Source: Flavobacteriales bacterium
GTDB taxonomy: Bacteria; Bacteroidota; Bacteroidia; Flavobacteriales_F; PHOS-HE28
Direction: 5' to 3'
NCBI GenBank assembly: GCA_016721005.1
Contig: JADKJM010000017.1
Coordinates: forward strand, 1-43,694
Length of the DNA stretch: 43,694 bases
Under the pieces are notes generated by a model that was given only the letters and a program-made list of their open reading frames with translations, was not told the DNA's origin and made no database searches. The position numbers were made by a program, and so were the translations under genes. How positions within the stretch are numbered: the first letter of the stretch is position 1; each line of letters starts with the position of its first letter. Below are positions 34,741-42,485 of this stretch, piece by piece.

Positions 34741-34810
34741 TCAGGAAAGGTAGTTCCTGAACCCATGACCCCAACAACACACCGCCCCGGTCTTTCGATC
34801 GGGGCGGTGT
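34741..34810 (+). terminator. Two hairpins, the second a strong terminator-like stem
   Basis: 34741-34760 holds TCAGGAA/TTCCTGA. 34779-34810 holds a perfect 11-bp stem ACACCGCCCCG / CGGGGCGGTGT with a 10-nt loop, followed on the plus strand by TTCTACG. It lies between the convergent surface-protein gene and the minus-strand gene at 34835-35460 and could serve both. The rest of 34534-34834 contains short ORFs with no recognisable domain. Confidence 0.5.
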
Positions 34811-34834
34811 TCTACGTGGTGGCCCAACGCGGCC

Positions 34835-35460
34835 TTATGGCAGCGGTGTACTGAAACCCTTGGCTGGATCGCTGAACGGGCTGGCGCCTGCGGCGCCGAG
34901 CGCGTTCACGCGGAACCAATAGTGCTTTGCGGGATCCAATGCGGTGGCCTCGAAGCTGGCGCGCGATGAGAGCGCGAGCAGCGTCCATTGGCCCTCCACA
35001 TCGGGGTCCGTCGGATTCACGAAGAACTGGTAGTAGTAAGCACCTTCACGGGCTTACACCGCAGGTCTATCGATCCGGGCAATGCACCAGTGCGGGCCTC
35101 GAAGTCGGTGGGCGCATGCAGCGGACCGATGGGCTCGGGCTGCTTGCGCAGCTCGAATCCCGTGCTGAGGATCTTCAGCTCGTCGCCGGCCGCTGTATTG
35201 GAAACATACAGGGCCATGCGTACGAGCAGATCGTCCACGGCTGCTTCGGCCTTTTGGCGTGCGAACACCTTGGCGTGGTCGCCACCGGCGGCTTCCGTGA
35301 TGGCGGTCTCGAGTGCCTCGCGCCCGTTCTTCAGCTCTACGAGCGTCGGGGTGGGCGTGGGGAAATCTGCGTTCCCGTTCATCCTGGTCTCCACCAGCAG
35401 CGCCTTGGCCACCTTGTCGGTGGGGCTCAACCCGGTTATTCCGGCTCTTGCTTGACGCAT
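34835..35460 (-). CDS. Unknown protein with a fibronectin-III-like C-terminus, one frameshift
   Basis: From ATG 35460 it reads MRQARAGITGLSPTDKVAKA, TRMNGNADFPTPTPTLVELK and GREALETAITEAAGGDHAKV, a helical N-terminal half. After LRCKPVKG a break near 35045 leads to AYYYQFFVNPTDPDVEGQWT and HYWFRVNALGAAGASPFSDP, the WxP/YxFRVxAxNxxG pattern of a fibronectin type III domain. It ends AKGFSTPLP. There is no signal peptide. The repaired length is about 208 residues. Size, strand and lack of a signal match the unknown gene at 20144-20861, and each lies next to a 21-nt array. Function unknown. Confidence 0.6.
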
Positions 35461-35805
35461 TTGGTTGTTGCGTTGCGCGGTGGCAAGGTCCGGAGGCCTT
35501 AGGGCTTCCTGGCCGGGTCGCTGATCGGCTCCCCGGACCTTCCATCGCTGGTTGCGTAGCGGTTGTCGCGTACCGATGACAAGTCGGCTTTCATCAGCAA
35601 TAACGCGAGGTTGCGAAGAGGGTTGCCTGAAATACCCTGTATTAACAATACTTTCCGAGGTAACGTCTTCGGAAAACGTCTGTGGACAGGGTCTTTAGCC
35701 ACCATTCGTTCGGCAAATGATGCCGTTGGTCGCTTATGCAACGCGTGGTCTTTTTGTGAGACGCCGGATGGACCGCCTGGCGATCCTCCGGCGTGACGCG
35801 GTGCA

Positions 35806-36225
35806 TGTGGAGCGGAAACCATTCACGGTTCTGGCGCGACTTCAAATAGTCCGGCGAAAACATTGAAAGGTTTTGGGGAGACTTCAAATAGTCCGGCGAA
35901 AACCTTTGAAGGTTTTGGGGAAACTTCAAATAGTCCGGCGAAAACCTTTGAAGGTTTTGGGGAAACTTCAAATAGTCTTGCGAAAACCTTTGAAGGTTTT
36001 GGGGAAACTTCAAATAGTCCGGCGAAAACCTTTGAAGGTTTTGGGGAAACTTCAAATAGTCCGGGTGGGACTTTCAATGGTCCGGGGAAAACCTTTGAAA
36101 GTCCCGTGGAAACCATTCACGGTTCCGCAGCGACTTCAAATGGTCCGGCGGAGACTTCAAATGGTCCGGCGGAAACAGTTCAATGTCCGGCGGGAACTTT
36201 CAATGGTTGGCGGAAAACCTTCGAA
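35806..36225. repeat. Tandem array 2: twenty 21-nt units with a 42-nt higher-order period
   Basis: Exactly 420 nt in strict 21-nt register with no spacers. Each unit begins with a GT-type trinucleotide (AGT, GGT or TGT) and ends near TTCAAAT, TTTGAA or ATTCAC. The centre (35869-36057) alternates two unit types, A (AGTCCGGCGAAAACC...) and B (GGTTTTGGGGAAAC...), giving a 42-nt period. The flanks are mixed single units. Each A/B junction forms a dyad AAAACCTT-TG-AAGGTTTT. In the plus frame the units read as heptapeptides SPAKTFE / GFGETSN / GPAETSN with Thr at position 5 throughout, using different ACN codons. At least three other frames are also open, so coding is unproven. It ends 93 nt before the amino-acid dehydrogenase. 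Confidence 0.92.
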
Positions 36226-36298
36226 GGATCCGCGCTATCAACACTCGCCTTGGATAACCCGCGCCCGACCGCTCCGATCCGCTGCCTATCCGGCCGGT

Positions 36299-36306
36299 TA
36301 CATTCG
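36299..36306 (+). promoter_or_regulatory. Possible -7 element for the amino-acid dehydrogenase
   Basis: The plus strand reads TACATTCG, one mismatch from TAnnTTTG, 13 nt before the ATG at 36319. The -33 position would fall about 50 nt after the end of array 2. The match is modest. Confidence 0.3.
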
Positions 36307-36318
36307 CACCGACCTGCA

Positions 36319-37551
36319 ATGGACGTGATGCGCGATGCCCTGCAACGCTTCGAGGAGCGTGCCCCCGAGATCGTATTCGAGTGGACCGATGCACCGACCG
36401 GTGCAAAGGGCTGGGTGGTGATCAACAGCCTGCGTGGTGGTGCGGCCGGTGGTGGTACGCGCATGCGCAAGGGCTTGGACCGCCGCGAAGTGGAAAGCCT
36501 GGCCAAGACCATGGAGGTGAAGTTCAGCGTGTGCGGCCCACCGATCGGTGGTGCGAAGAGCGGGATCGATTTCGACCCGACGGACCCCCGCAAACGCGGT
36601 GTGCTGGACCGCTGGTACAAGGCCGTGATGCCCTTGTTGAAGACGTACTACGGCACCGGCGGCGACATGAACGTGGACGAGCTGCACGAGGTGATCCCGA
36701 TCACGGAGCAGTATGGTCTGCGGCATCCGCAGGAAGGCGTGGTGAACGGACACATCGGCGTGGAGGAACCGCGAAAGACCCAAGCCATTGAGCAGTTGCG
36801 CACGGGTGTGAGCAAAGTGGTGAACGATCTGGCCTACGTGCCCGTCGCCGGCAAATACGCCGTGGCGGATATGATCACCGGTTGGGGTGTGGCGGAAAGC
36901 GTGCGACACTACTACGCCACGTATGGCGGTTCCTTGAAAGGGAAGCGCGTGATCATACAAGGCTGGGGCAACGTGGGCGCAGCGGCCGGCTATTACCTCG
37001 CCGAACAGGGTGCGCGCATTGTGGGCATCATCGACCGGCACGGTGGCGCCATCCGTTCCGAAGGATTCACCACTGAACAGGTCCGCACGTTCTTCGCGGA
37101 GAAGGACGGCAACGCCTTGCGGATGCAGGACCTGCTCCCGTTTGATGAGGTGAATGCGCGGATCTGGGATCTGGGTGCGGAGGTCTTCCTGCCCTGCGCG
37201 GCCAGTCGCTTGGTGACCCGCGACCAAGTGGACCGCATGTGCGCGAACGGTTTGGAGGTGATCAGCAGCGGAGCGAATGTTCCCTTCGCCGATCCGCGGA
37301 TCTTCTACGGGCCCATCGCCGAACACGCCGACGGTCGCGTGGCGGCGATCCCGGACTTCCTCGCCAACTGCGGCATGGCGCGCGTCTTCGCCTATTGCAT
37401 GCAACCCGGAAACGACCTCGGCGACAGCGCCATTTTCCAGGATGTGAGCACGTTGATCGAGGAGACCTTGCGTCGCACGCATGCCAAGAACGATACCCGC
37501 ACGCACCTGACCAGAACCGCCTTCGAGATCGCCCTCGCCCAACTCAACTGA
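36319..37551 (+). CDS. Glu/Leu/Phe/Val dehydrogenase
   Basis: Oxidative deamination of an L-amino acid with NAD(P)+. The N-terminal catalytic domain has INSLRGGAAGGGTRMRKGLD, EVKFSVCGPPIGGAKSGIDF (substrate and catalytic Lys region) and YYGTGGDMNVDELHEVIPIT. The Rossmann domain has RVIIQGWGNVGAAAGYYLAE with GWGNVG. Further on are FLPCAASRLVT, GLEVISSGANVPF and IPDFLANCGMARVFAYC. Length 410 is normal; the frame is intact, unlike its neighbours. The ATG at 36319 begins MDVMRDALQRFEERAPE; the same frame stays open back through array 2, but those codons are repeats. Glu versus branched-chain preference cannot be decided by eye. Confidence 0.88.
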   Translation: MDVMRDALQRFEERAPEIVFEWTDAPTGAKGWVVINSLRGGAAGGGTRMRKGLDRREVESLAKTMEVKFSVCGPPIGGAKSGIDFDPTDPRKRGVLDRWYKAVMPLLKTYYGTGGDMNVDELHEVIPITEQYGLRHPQEGVVNGHIGVEEPRKTQAIEQLRTGVSKVVNDLAYVPVAGKYAVADMITGWGVAESVRHYYATYGGSLKGKRVIIQGWGNVGAAAGYYLAEQGARIVGIIDRHGGAIRSEGFTTEQVRTFFAEKDGNALRMQDLLPFDEVNARIWDLGAEVFLPCAASRLVTRDQVDRMCANGLEVISSGANVPFADPRIFYGPIAEHADGRVAAIPDFLANCGMARVFAYCMQPGNDLGDSAIFQDVSTLIEETLRRTHAKNDTRTHLTRTAFEIALAQLN

Positions 37552-37597
37552 CAATTCCAAGCGCGATTTACGCGTTCAACAAGCACACACCTCCATC

Positions 37598-38318
37598 ATG
37601 CTCATCGACATCTTCGCCCAGATCCAAGAGACCACCAACGCAGCGCGCGAACTGGTGGACAGCGCCGCCACCACACCCGTGGTTCCGAAAGAGACCACGC
37701 TTTCCGTGTGGGAACTCATCAAGATGGGTGGCTGGTACATCATGGGGCCGCTGGCCTTGATGTCCATTGCAGCCGTGTACATCATGATCGAGCGGAGCTT
37801 GGCCATCCGTCGGGCCTTGGTCGATGAAAAGGATTTCATGGCCAAACTGCGCGACTATATCCACGAAGGGAAGGTGGATAGCGCGCGCAACCTCTGCCAG
37901 ACCACCAACACGCCTGTGGCGCGGATGCTGGAGAAAGGGATCAGCCGCATCGGCAAACCTCTAAAGGACATCGAGGTGAGCATCGAGAACCAAGGCAAGC
38001 TGGAAGTGTATCAACTGGAGAGTGGCCTTCCCATCATCGCCACGGTCTCCGGCGCCGCACCGATGATCGGTTTCCTCGGGACGGTGGTGGGTATGGTAGT
38101 CACCTTCCACACCATGGAAGTGAGCGGCGCCGGTGTGGAGCTGAGCCAACTGAGCGGCGGTATGATGCAAGCCATGATCACCACGGTGGCGGGTCTCATC
38201 ATCGGTATCCCGGCCTATGTCGGCTACAATTTGCTTGTGGCCCGTGTGACCAAGGTGGTGCAGAAGATGGAATCGCGCTCCATCGAATTCAGATCTGCTC
38301 GACTCACCCGCCAAGTGA
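37598..38318 (+). CDS. exbB: MotA/TolQ/ExbB proton channel protein
   Basis: Inner-membrane subunit that uses the proton gradient to power TonB or Tol systems. It has three hydrophobic segments: GGWYIMGPLALMSIAAVYIM near 50, GLPIIATVSGAAPMIGFLGT near 150 and MQAMITTVAGLIIGIPAYVG near 190. GFLGTVVGMV and TTVAGLIIGIPAYV are the conserved ExbB/TolQ channel motifs. After MESRSIEF a two-base loss breaks the frame; the repaired end is DLLDSPAK with a TGA at 38316-38318. The product of about 240 residues fits. It heads the exbB-exbD-exbD-tonB-folC run. Confidence 0.9.
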
Positions 38319-38327
38319 CCCTGACCG

Positions 38328-38721
38328 GTGGACCTCCGCAGCAGCACAAGCATCGACGCGGGTTTCAGCCTGAGCAGCATGACGGACATCGTCTTTCTGC
38401 GGCCGACCTTCTTCGTCATTATTTCAACGATGGTGAGCCTGACCACCTTGCCCGTCGATCCGCCGATCAGCGCGAACAAGACCCAGGAAGCCACAGGTCG
38501 GTGTGCGCATCGATGCCGACGGTCAATTCAGCGTGAATGACAAGACCGTCGATCCCTTGGACCTCGAGGGTGTATTACAGGACAGGATCAAGTCGGCAGG
38601 CGACACCCCCATCCTGGTGATGCACGTGGACCAACGCGTGCCAGCGGGTGTAACGGTCGGCGTGTTGGACATCGCCAAGCGGAACAAGTGGAAAGTGATC
38701 ATCGCGACCAGACCGAAGTGA
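38328..38721 (+). CDS. exbD: ExbD/TolR biopolymer transport protein, first copy, frameshifted
   Basis: The N-terminus (V/M)DLRSSTSIDAGFSLSSMTD leads into the single membrane segment IVFL..TFFVIISTMVS, with the conserved functional Asp in SSMTD. After breaks between 38440 and 38500 the periplasmic part reads GVRIDADGQFSVNDKTVDPL, DRIKSAGDTPILVMHVDQRV and VGVLDIAKRNKWKVIIATRP. A GTG at 38328 is the visible start; a GTG overlapping the exbB stop is an alternative. About 130 residues. The stop overlaps the next start by GTGA. Confidence 0.8.
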
Positions 38722-39155
38722 CCCAGTACCATCCGTAGTACCCATAAGGTGAGTGCCTGGTTTGCGCTGAGCAGCATGACCGATCTGGTCTTCCTGCTCT
38801 CGATCTTCTCGTCATCGTCAGCACCATGGTGAGCCCATTCGCGCTTCCCGTGGAACTGCCCAAGGGCAAAGCGCGCCCGAGCAAGGACCAACCGAAGATC
38901 GCGGTGCGCTTGGACGCACCGGGCAGCGCCTCGCTGAATGGTGTTGCCGTTCCCTTCGATGGATTGGAACCGGCGATCACCGCTGAAATGGAACGACAAG
39001 GCACGAACAACGCCGTGATCCTTCAAGTGGCACAGGACGTGCCTACCGGTGCAATGGTGACGGTGCTGGACATCGCCAAGCGCAACAAGAGGAAGATCGT
39101 CCTTGCATCGGCTCCGACACCGCCCGCAGCAAAACCACCAACCGCACAGCCATGA
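38718..39155 (+). CDS. exbD: ExbD/TolR biopolymer transport protein, second copy, frameshifted
   Basis: A second ExbD in tandem. After repair it reads STHKVSAWFALSSMTDLVFL followed by FFVIVSTMVSPFALPVELPK. The periplasmic part has IAVRLDAPGSASLNGVAVPF, NNAVILQVAQDVPTGAMVTV and LDIAKRNKRKIVLASAPTP. The C-terminal tail is Ala/Pro-rich (TPPAAKPPTAQP). Bacteroidota often carry two exbD genes behind one exbB. The stop overlaps the tonB start by ATGA. Breaks fall before 38830. Confidence 0.8.
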
Positions 39156-39918
39156 CCGCCATTGCCTTGGAGCAGCAGCGCCGCGATCGGAACCCGGTAT
39201 CGTGGTCACCGTGGTGGTACACATCCTGCTCGCCATCCTTTCCTGTTCATCGGCCTGAAGCAATTCGATCCGCCTCTTCAGGAGGACAGCGTGGAAGTGG
39301 CCATGGCGGATTTCGGTACGACGGACGATGGTGGTGGCAACACGCCGTGCACGAACCCCGGTGGGCAACCGACCACGGCACCGGGAAAGCGGCGACCCGG
39401 ATGATGTGGCCACCGAAGAGAACAGCGAAGTGGAAGTGGTGAAACCGCCAACACCGAAGCCGAACCCGAAACCGGTGAAGAAGCCGTCAACGGAGAAGCC
39501 CAAGGAGCCTGCGATCGACAGTCGCTTGAGCAATGCGCTGAACAATTGGAACAAACCCGGCCAAACCCCGAGTGATGGTCCTGGCAGGATCCTGGTGACC
39601 CGGGTATCCCTAATGGGAAGCCCGGTGGTTCCGGTGTGATGCGCGGCAACGGCTGGGAGATCCGTGGGTCACGCGGCGCTGTCCGTGGCCCGGACCTGAG
39701 CGAACGACCCGAGCTCAGCAATGAGACCTGGGTGGAAGTGGCGATCGTGATAGACCGTGAGGGCAACGAAGCGGACCTACGTGAGCAATTCCGCGACCTC
39801 GGATTCCAAGATCCAGAACGTGGCACTGCGGGCGGTCAAGAACATGTTGATCGTGCCCAACCCCACCGGCCCTCCCGAGCAGGTACAATACGTGCGGCTC
39901 ACATTCAGACCCAGCTAG
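39152..39918 (+). CDS. TonB-like energy transducer, frameshifted
   Basis: The N-terminus MTAIALEQQRRDR leads, after repair, into one membrane anchor (VVHILLAILFLFIGLKQFDP). A Gly-rich and then a Lys/Pro-rich periplasmic spacer (VKPPTPKPNPKPVKKPSTEK) is the classic TonB rod. The C-terminal domain reads MRGNGWEIRGSRGAVRGPDL, NETWVEVAIVIDREGN and, after breaks, NVALRAVKNMLIVPNPTGPP and QVQYVRLTFRPS. It would couple the ExbB-ExbD motor to outer-membrane receptors. About 255 residues repaired. Confidence 0.75.
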
Positions 39919-39922
39919 GTCC

Positions 39923-41126
39923 ATGACCTACCCCGAAACGCTGGCGTACCTCTACGCACAGCTACCCATGTTCCAGCGCGTTGGGGCAGCGGCCCATAAA
40001 GCCGACCTGAGCAACACGCACGCACTGATGGACCTCTTTGGGCCATCCGGAACAGGGACTACGGCGTGTGCATGTCGGCAGCACCAACGGAAAAGGAAGT
40101 ACTTGCCACCTCTTGGCGAGTGTTCTGCAAGAGGCCGGATACAAGGTCGGGTTGCACACCCACCGCACTTGAAGGACTTCCGGGAACGGTGTCGCGTCAA
40201 CGGCGAAACGATCACAGAAGGTGATGTCGTGCGCTTCGTGGAGGAATACTGCGCCGGTTTCGATCCCGTCCAAGCATCGTTCTTTGAGTGGACCGTGGCC
40301 CTGGCATTCTGGTGGTTCCGCGAAGAACAGGTTGATATCGCCATCGTGGAGACCGGCATGGAGGTCGCTTGGACAGCACCATTGTGGTCACCCTGACGTG
40401 AGCGTGATCACCAACATCGGCTGGGACCATATGCAGTTCCTCGGCGACACGTTGGAAGCGATCGCCACTCGAGAAGGCGGGGATCATCAAGCCCGGTGTC
40501 CCGGTGGCGATCGGTCGTGCGGATGGTGCTGTCCGGGATGTCTTTCTGCGTACCGCAGCAACGAACGCTTCACCATCACATTCCCCGACCCGCAGGAACC
40601 CCTTCCCTTCCGCAATCCGCTGGCAGGAGCGCACCAAGCGGAAAATGCTCGACCGTGGTTTCCGCATTGGAACAACTGCGCAACAAAGGATGGCGATCAG
40701 CGATCAGGCCATCGCTGCGGGATTTACGAATGGTGAAGAACACGGGTATCCGGGGACGATGGCAGACACTCTCCCAAGAGCCCACCACCATTTGCGATGT
40801 GGCCCATAACGTGGACGGCATCTGCGTGGTGAATGAACTGTTGGGCCATTACGTTTTCGATCGTCTTCATATCGTGCTAGGCATGGTCAACGACAGGATC
40901 TTCCTCCGTGTTGAAGGAACTTCCCGGAGAAGGGACCTATTATTTCGGCAAGGCGGACATTCCGCGCGGGCTGGACGTCGATCGGCTGCGATCGGCTGCA
41001 TCCGAGGCCGGGCTTGGTGGCAACCCTATCCATCGGTCCGGGTCGCGCTCGAGGCGGCTTCAGGCTGTAGCTGAAAGGTCCGGACCGATCCTTATCACCG
41101 GAAGTGTCTTTGTCGTCGCTGAGGTT
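39923..41126 (+). CDS. folC: Folylpolyglutamate synthase / dihydrofolate synthase, frameshifted
   Basis: Mur-ligase family enzyme adding glutamate to folates. It starts MTYPETLAYLYAQLPMFQRV. The P-loop region reads after repair VHVGSTNGKGSTCHLLASVL. Further on are VGLHTSPHLKDFRERCRVNG, EEQVDIAIVETGM, VSVITNIGWDHMQFLGDTLE and AGIIKPGVPVAIGRADG. The C-terminal domain has ENARTVVSALEQLRNKGW, TTICDVAHNVDGI and LHIVLGMVNDKDL. The last recognisable motif is ILITGSVFVVAEV near 41085-41126; the exact stop is lost to indels. At least nine breaks. It starts 4 nt after the tonB stop. Confidence 0.85.
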
Positions 41127-41160
41127 TCGCATCGGGAAGGAATACATTTGCCGCCCTTCC

Positions 41161-41438
41161 GGAGGCATAGCTCAGCTGGTTCAGAGCATCCCGCCCAACA
41201 GGCGGGAGAGTCGCTGTTCCGGTCGTGTTCTTTGAAGTGTTTTGATAATGGAGGCATAGCCAGCTGGTTCAGAGCATCCCGCCCAACAGGCGGGAGAGTC
41301 GATCCGGTCGTGTTCTTTGGAAGTGTTTTGATAATGGAGGCATAGCTCAGCTGGTTCACCCCGGGGGTGGGGAGCATCCCGCCCAACAGGCGGGAGAGTC
41401 GCCGATCCGGTCGTGTTCTTTGGAAGTGTTTTGATAAT
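41161..41438 (+). repeat. Three tandem degenerate tRNA-Val-like copies
   Basis: Copies lie at 41161-41249, 41250-41335 and 41336-41438. Each begins GGAGGCATAG..CAGCTGGTTC, identical or nearly so to the 5' half of the tRNA-Val at 41439. Each has an anticodon arm CCCGCCCAACAGGCGGG in place of the Val one. Each then loses the T-arm and 3' acceptor strand and runs into a shared tail (CCGGTCGTGTTCTTT, then AAGTGTTTTGATAAT). Copy 2 lacks CT in the D-arm; copy 3 has a 13-nt GC insertion there. None can form a full cloverleaf as written. They could be damaged tRNA genes or a tRNA-derived repeat. Confidence 0.8.
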
Positions 41439-41512
41439 GGAGGCATAGCTCAGCTGGTTCAGAGCATCTGCCTTACAAGCAGAGGGTCGCTGGTTCGAAC
41501 TGGCCGCCTCCC
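41439..41512 (+). tRNA. tRNA-Val (anticodon TAC)
   Basis: The acceptor 5' strand GGAGGCA pairs with CGCCTCC at the 3' end, with one mismatch. The D-arm is AGCTCAGCTGGTTCAGAGC. The anticodon arm TCTGC-CTTACAA-GCAGA gives anticodon TAC, reading GUA. The T-arm GCTGGTTCGAAC is followed by TGGC instead of the expected CCAGC, so the T-stem is imperfect, probably a sequence error. No CCA is encoded. Confidence 0.8.
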
Positions 41513-41523
41513 ACTCATTCGTT

Positions 41524-41547
41524 GACCCGGACACATGGTCCGGGTCA
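41524..41547 (+). terminator. Hairpin between the two tRNA-Val genes
   Basis: A perfect 8-bp stem GACCCGGA / TCCGGGTC with a 7-nt loop. It is followed by AATGACTTGACTTT, which is only weakly U-rich. It may be a processing structure or a terminator of the upstream tRNA array. Confidence 0.4.
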
Positions 41548-41560
41548 ATGACTTGACTTT

Positions 41561-41635
41561 GGGATGTTAGCTCAGCTGGTTCAGAGCGCATGCTTCACAC
41601 GCATGAGGTCACTGGTTCGAATCCAGTACGTCCCA
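41561..41635 (+). tRNA. tRNA-Val (anticodon CAC)
   Basis: A complete cloverleaf of 75 nt. The acceptor GGGATGT/ACGTCCC includes one GU pair, and the discriminator is A. The D-arm is AGCTCAGCTGGTTCAGAGC. The anticodon arm CATGC-TTCACAC-GCATG gives anticodon CAC, reading GUG. The T-arm is ACTGG-TTCGAAT-CCAGT. No CCA is encoded. Confidence 0.9.
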
Positions 41636-41637
41636 CA

Positions 41638-41664
41638 AGCCCCGGTCATCCGGGCTTTTTCTTT
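41638..41664 (+). terminator. Rho-independent terminator after tRNA-Val(CAC)
   Basis: AGCCCCGG-TCAT-CCGGGCT with one bulged C, followed by TTTTCTTT. It starts 2 nt after the tRNA, so it ends the tRNA cluster transcript. Confidence 0.75.
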
Positions 41665-42053
41665 CGCATACGGCCTGGCCACTATGACCGGATATGCGCC
41701 ATCACGCCGATCCGGACATGGTTCCACATTACGTGAATGCCCCTCATCCATGGCCGAACAAAAGCTCTACTGGAGACAACGAGTCATCATTTGAAATAGG
41801 TCGATATCCTGTCTGTTCTACAGCACTTTACGACCACATCGAGCGGCCCGTGATCGTGTACGGAAGGACCACGATGCAAAGTTAAAAGTTGTCAAGCGTT
41901 GGGTTCCTTGTCCTACAAGGGCAAACTATGTGCGCTCGCCGGTCGTTGATGAAGTAGCGAGAAACAGATGCTTGGCAGTCTATGGTCAAGACCTGAAAAG
42001 GGAACAGAAGAACAACGACCAACGAAACGAGACTCAAACTCCATTACACACGC
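41665..42053. other. Stretch without recognisable gene; orphan promoter-like signal
   Basis: This stretch of about 390 nt is the most AT-rich part of the right end. Short ORFs occur on both strands but none has a recognisable motif. On the minus strand TAACTTTG at 41877-41884 matches the TAnnTTTG -7 element and points left, towards the convergent tRNA cluster, with no gene behind it. Error-broken coding sequence cannot be excluded. Confidence 0.4.
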
Positions 42054-42457
42054 CTAGAAAAAGAAAGCCCTCATCCTCACCCAACCGGTGAAGGTCGGTC
42101 TCCAGCCCATAAAAGTCCGGGCGAACGCGCGTACTATCATTACACTTGCGAGCAAGAAGGCCCTGGGAATTCCCCGAAAACAGCGCTACCCTAAATTGAG
42201 GTCATCGGATAACAGCATGCCCGAGAAAGTCCCGCGCTCATTCTTGAGCGCCCCATCAGCCCGGCGTCAGGAGACCAAGGTCCGGCTGATCCGCGTACTA
42301 TCATCACGGTATCCAGCCAGAAGGCGTTGGAATCGTGGCGAAAGCGATACCCCATGTTGAGCGGCTTTATCGGTCGACGCCCGCTCGTCGCACTAACCCG
42401 AAACGACGAATCACGGTAAGGGTTGATGGTTTCCGTGAAATCCCAAAATGACCCCAA
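42054..42457 (-). CDS. Outer-membrane beta-barrel-like C-terminal fragment with an internal duplication
   Basis: From 42457 the minus strand reads TINPYRDSSFRVSATSG, then LNMGYRFRHDSNAFWLDTVM followed by IVRG. A second, related stretch reads DLNLG(stop)RCFRGIPRAFLLASVMIVRA, where a TAG replaces the Tyr codon. The end is TFTGWVRMRAFFF before a TAG at 42054-42056. The alternating aromatic/polar pattern and a terminal Phe fit the last strands of an outer-membrane barrel. No signal peptide is seen, so the N-terminal part is missing or hidden by frame errors. It is divergent from the methyltransferase gene. Confidence 0.4.
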
Positions 42458-42485
42458 GAGAGTCCTGAAGTATTTTGGCCGGATA

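Noticed and set aside
34534..34834. Structured RNA or small gene in the gap
   Set aside because: Only two hairpins are convincing; the tRNA-, tmRNA- or SRP-like motifs I looked for are absent.
35806..36225. CRISPR array
   Set aside because: Units are contiguous 21-mers with no unique spacers, and no cas genes are near.
35863..36318. N-terminal extension of the amino-acid dehydrogenase through array 2
   Set aside because: The open frame is a consequence of the stop-free 21-nt units; several frames are open there, and the dehydrogenase family starts near 36319.
36298..37560. 420-codon minus-strand ORF opposite the amino-acid dehydrogenase
   Set aside because: Its His/Arg-rich composition and lack of motifs mark it as a shadow; the plus strand has full catalytic and Rossmann motifs.
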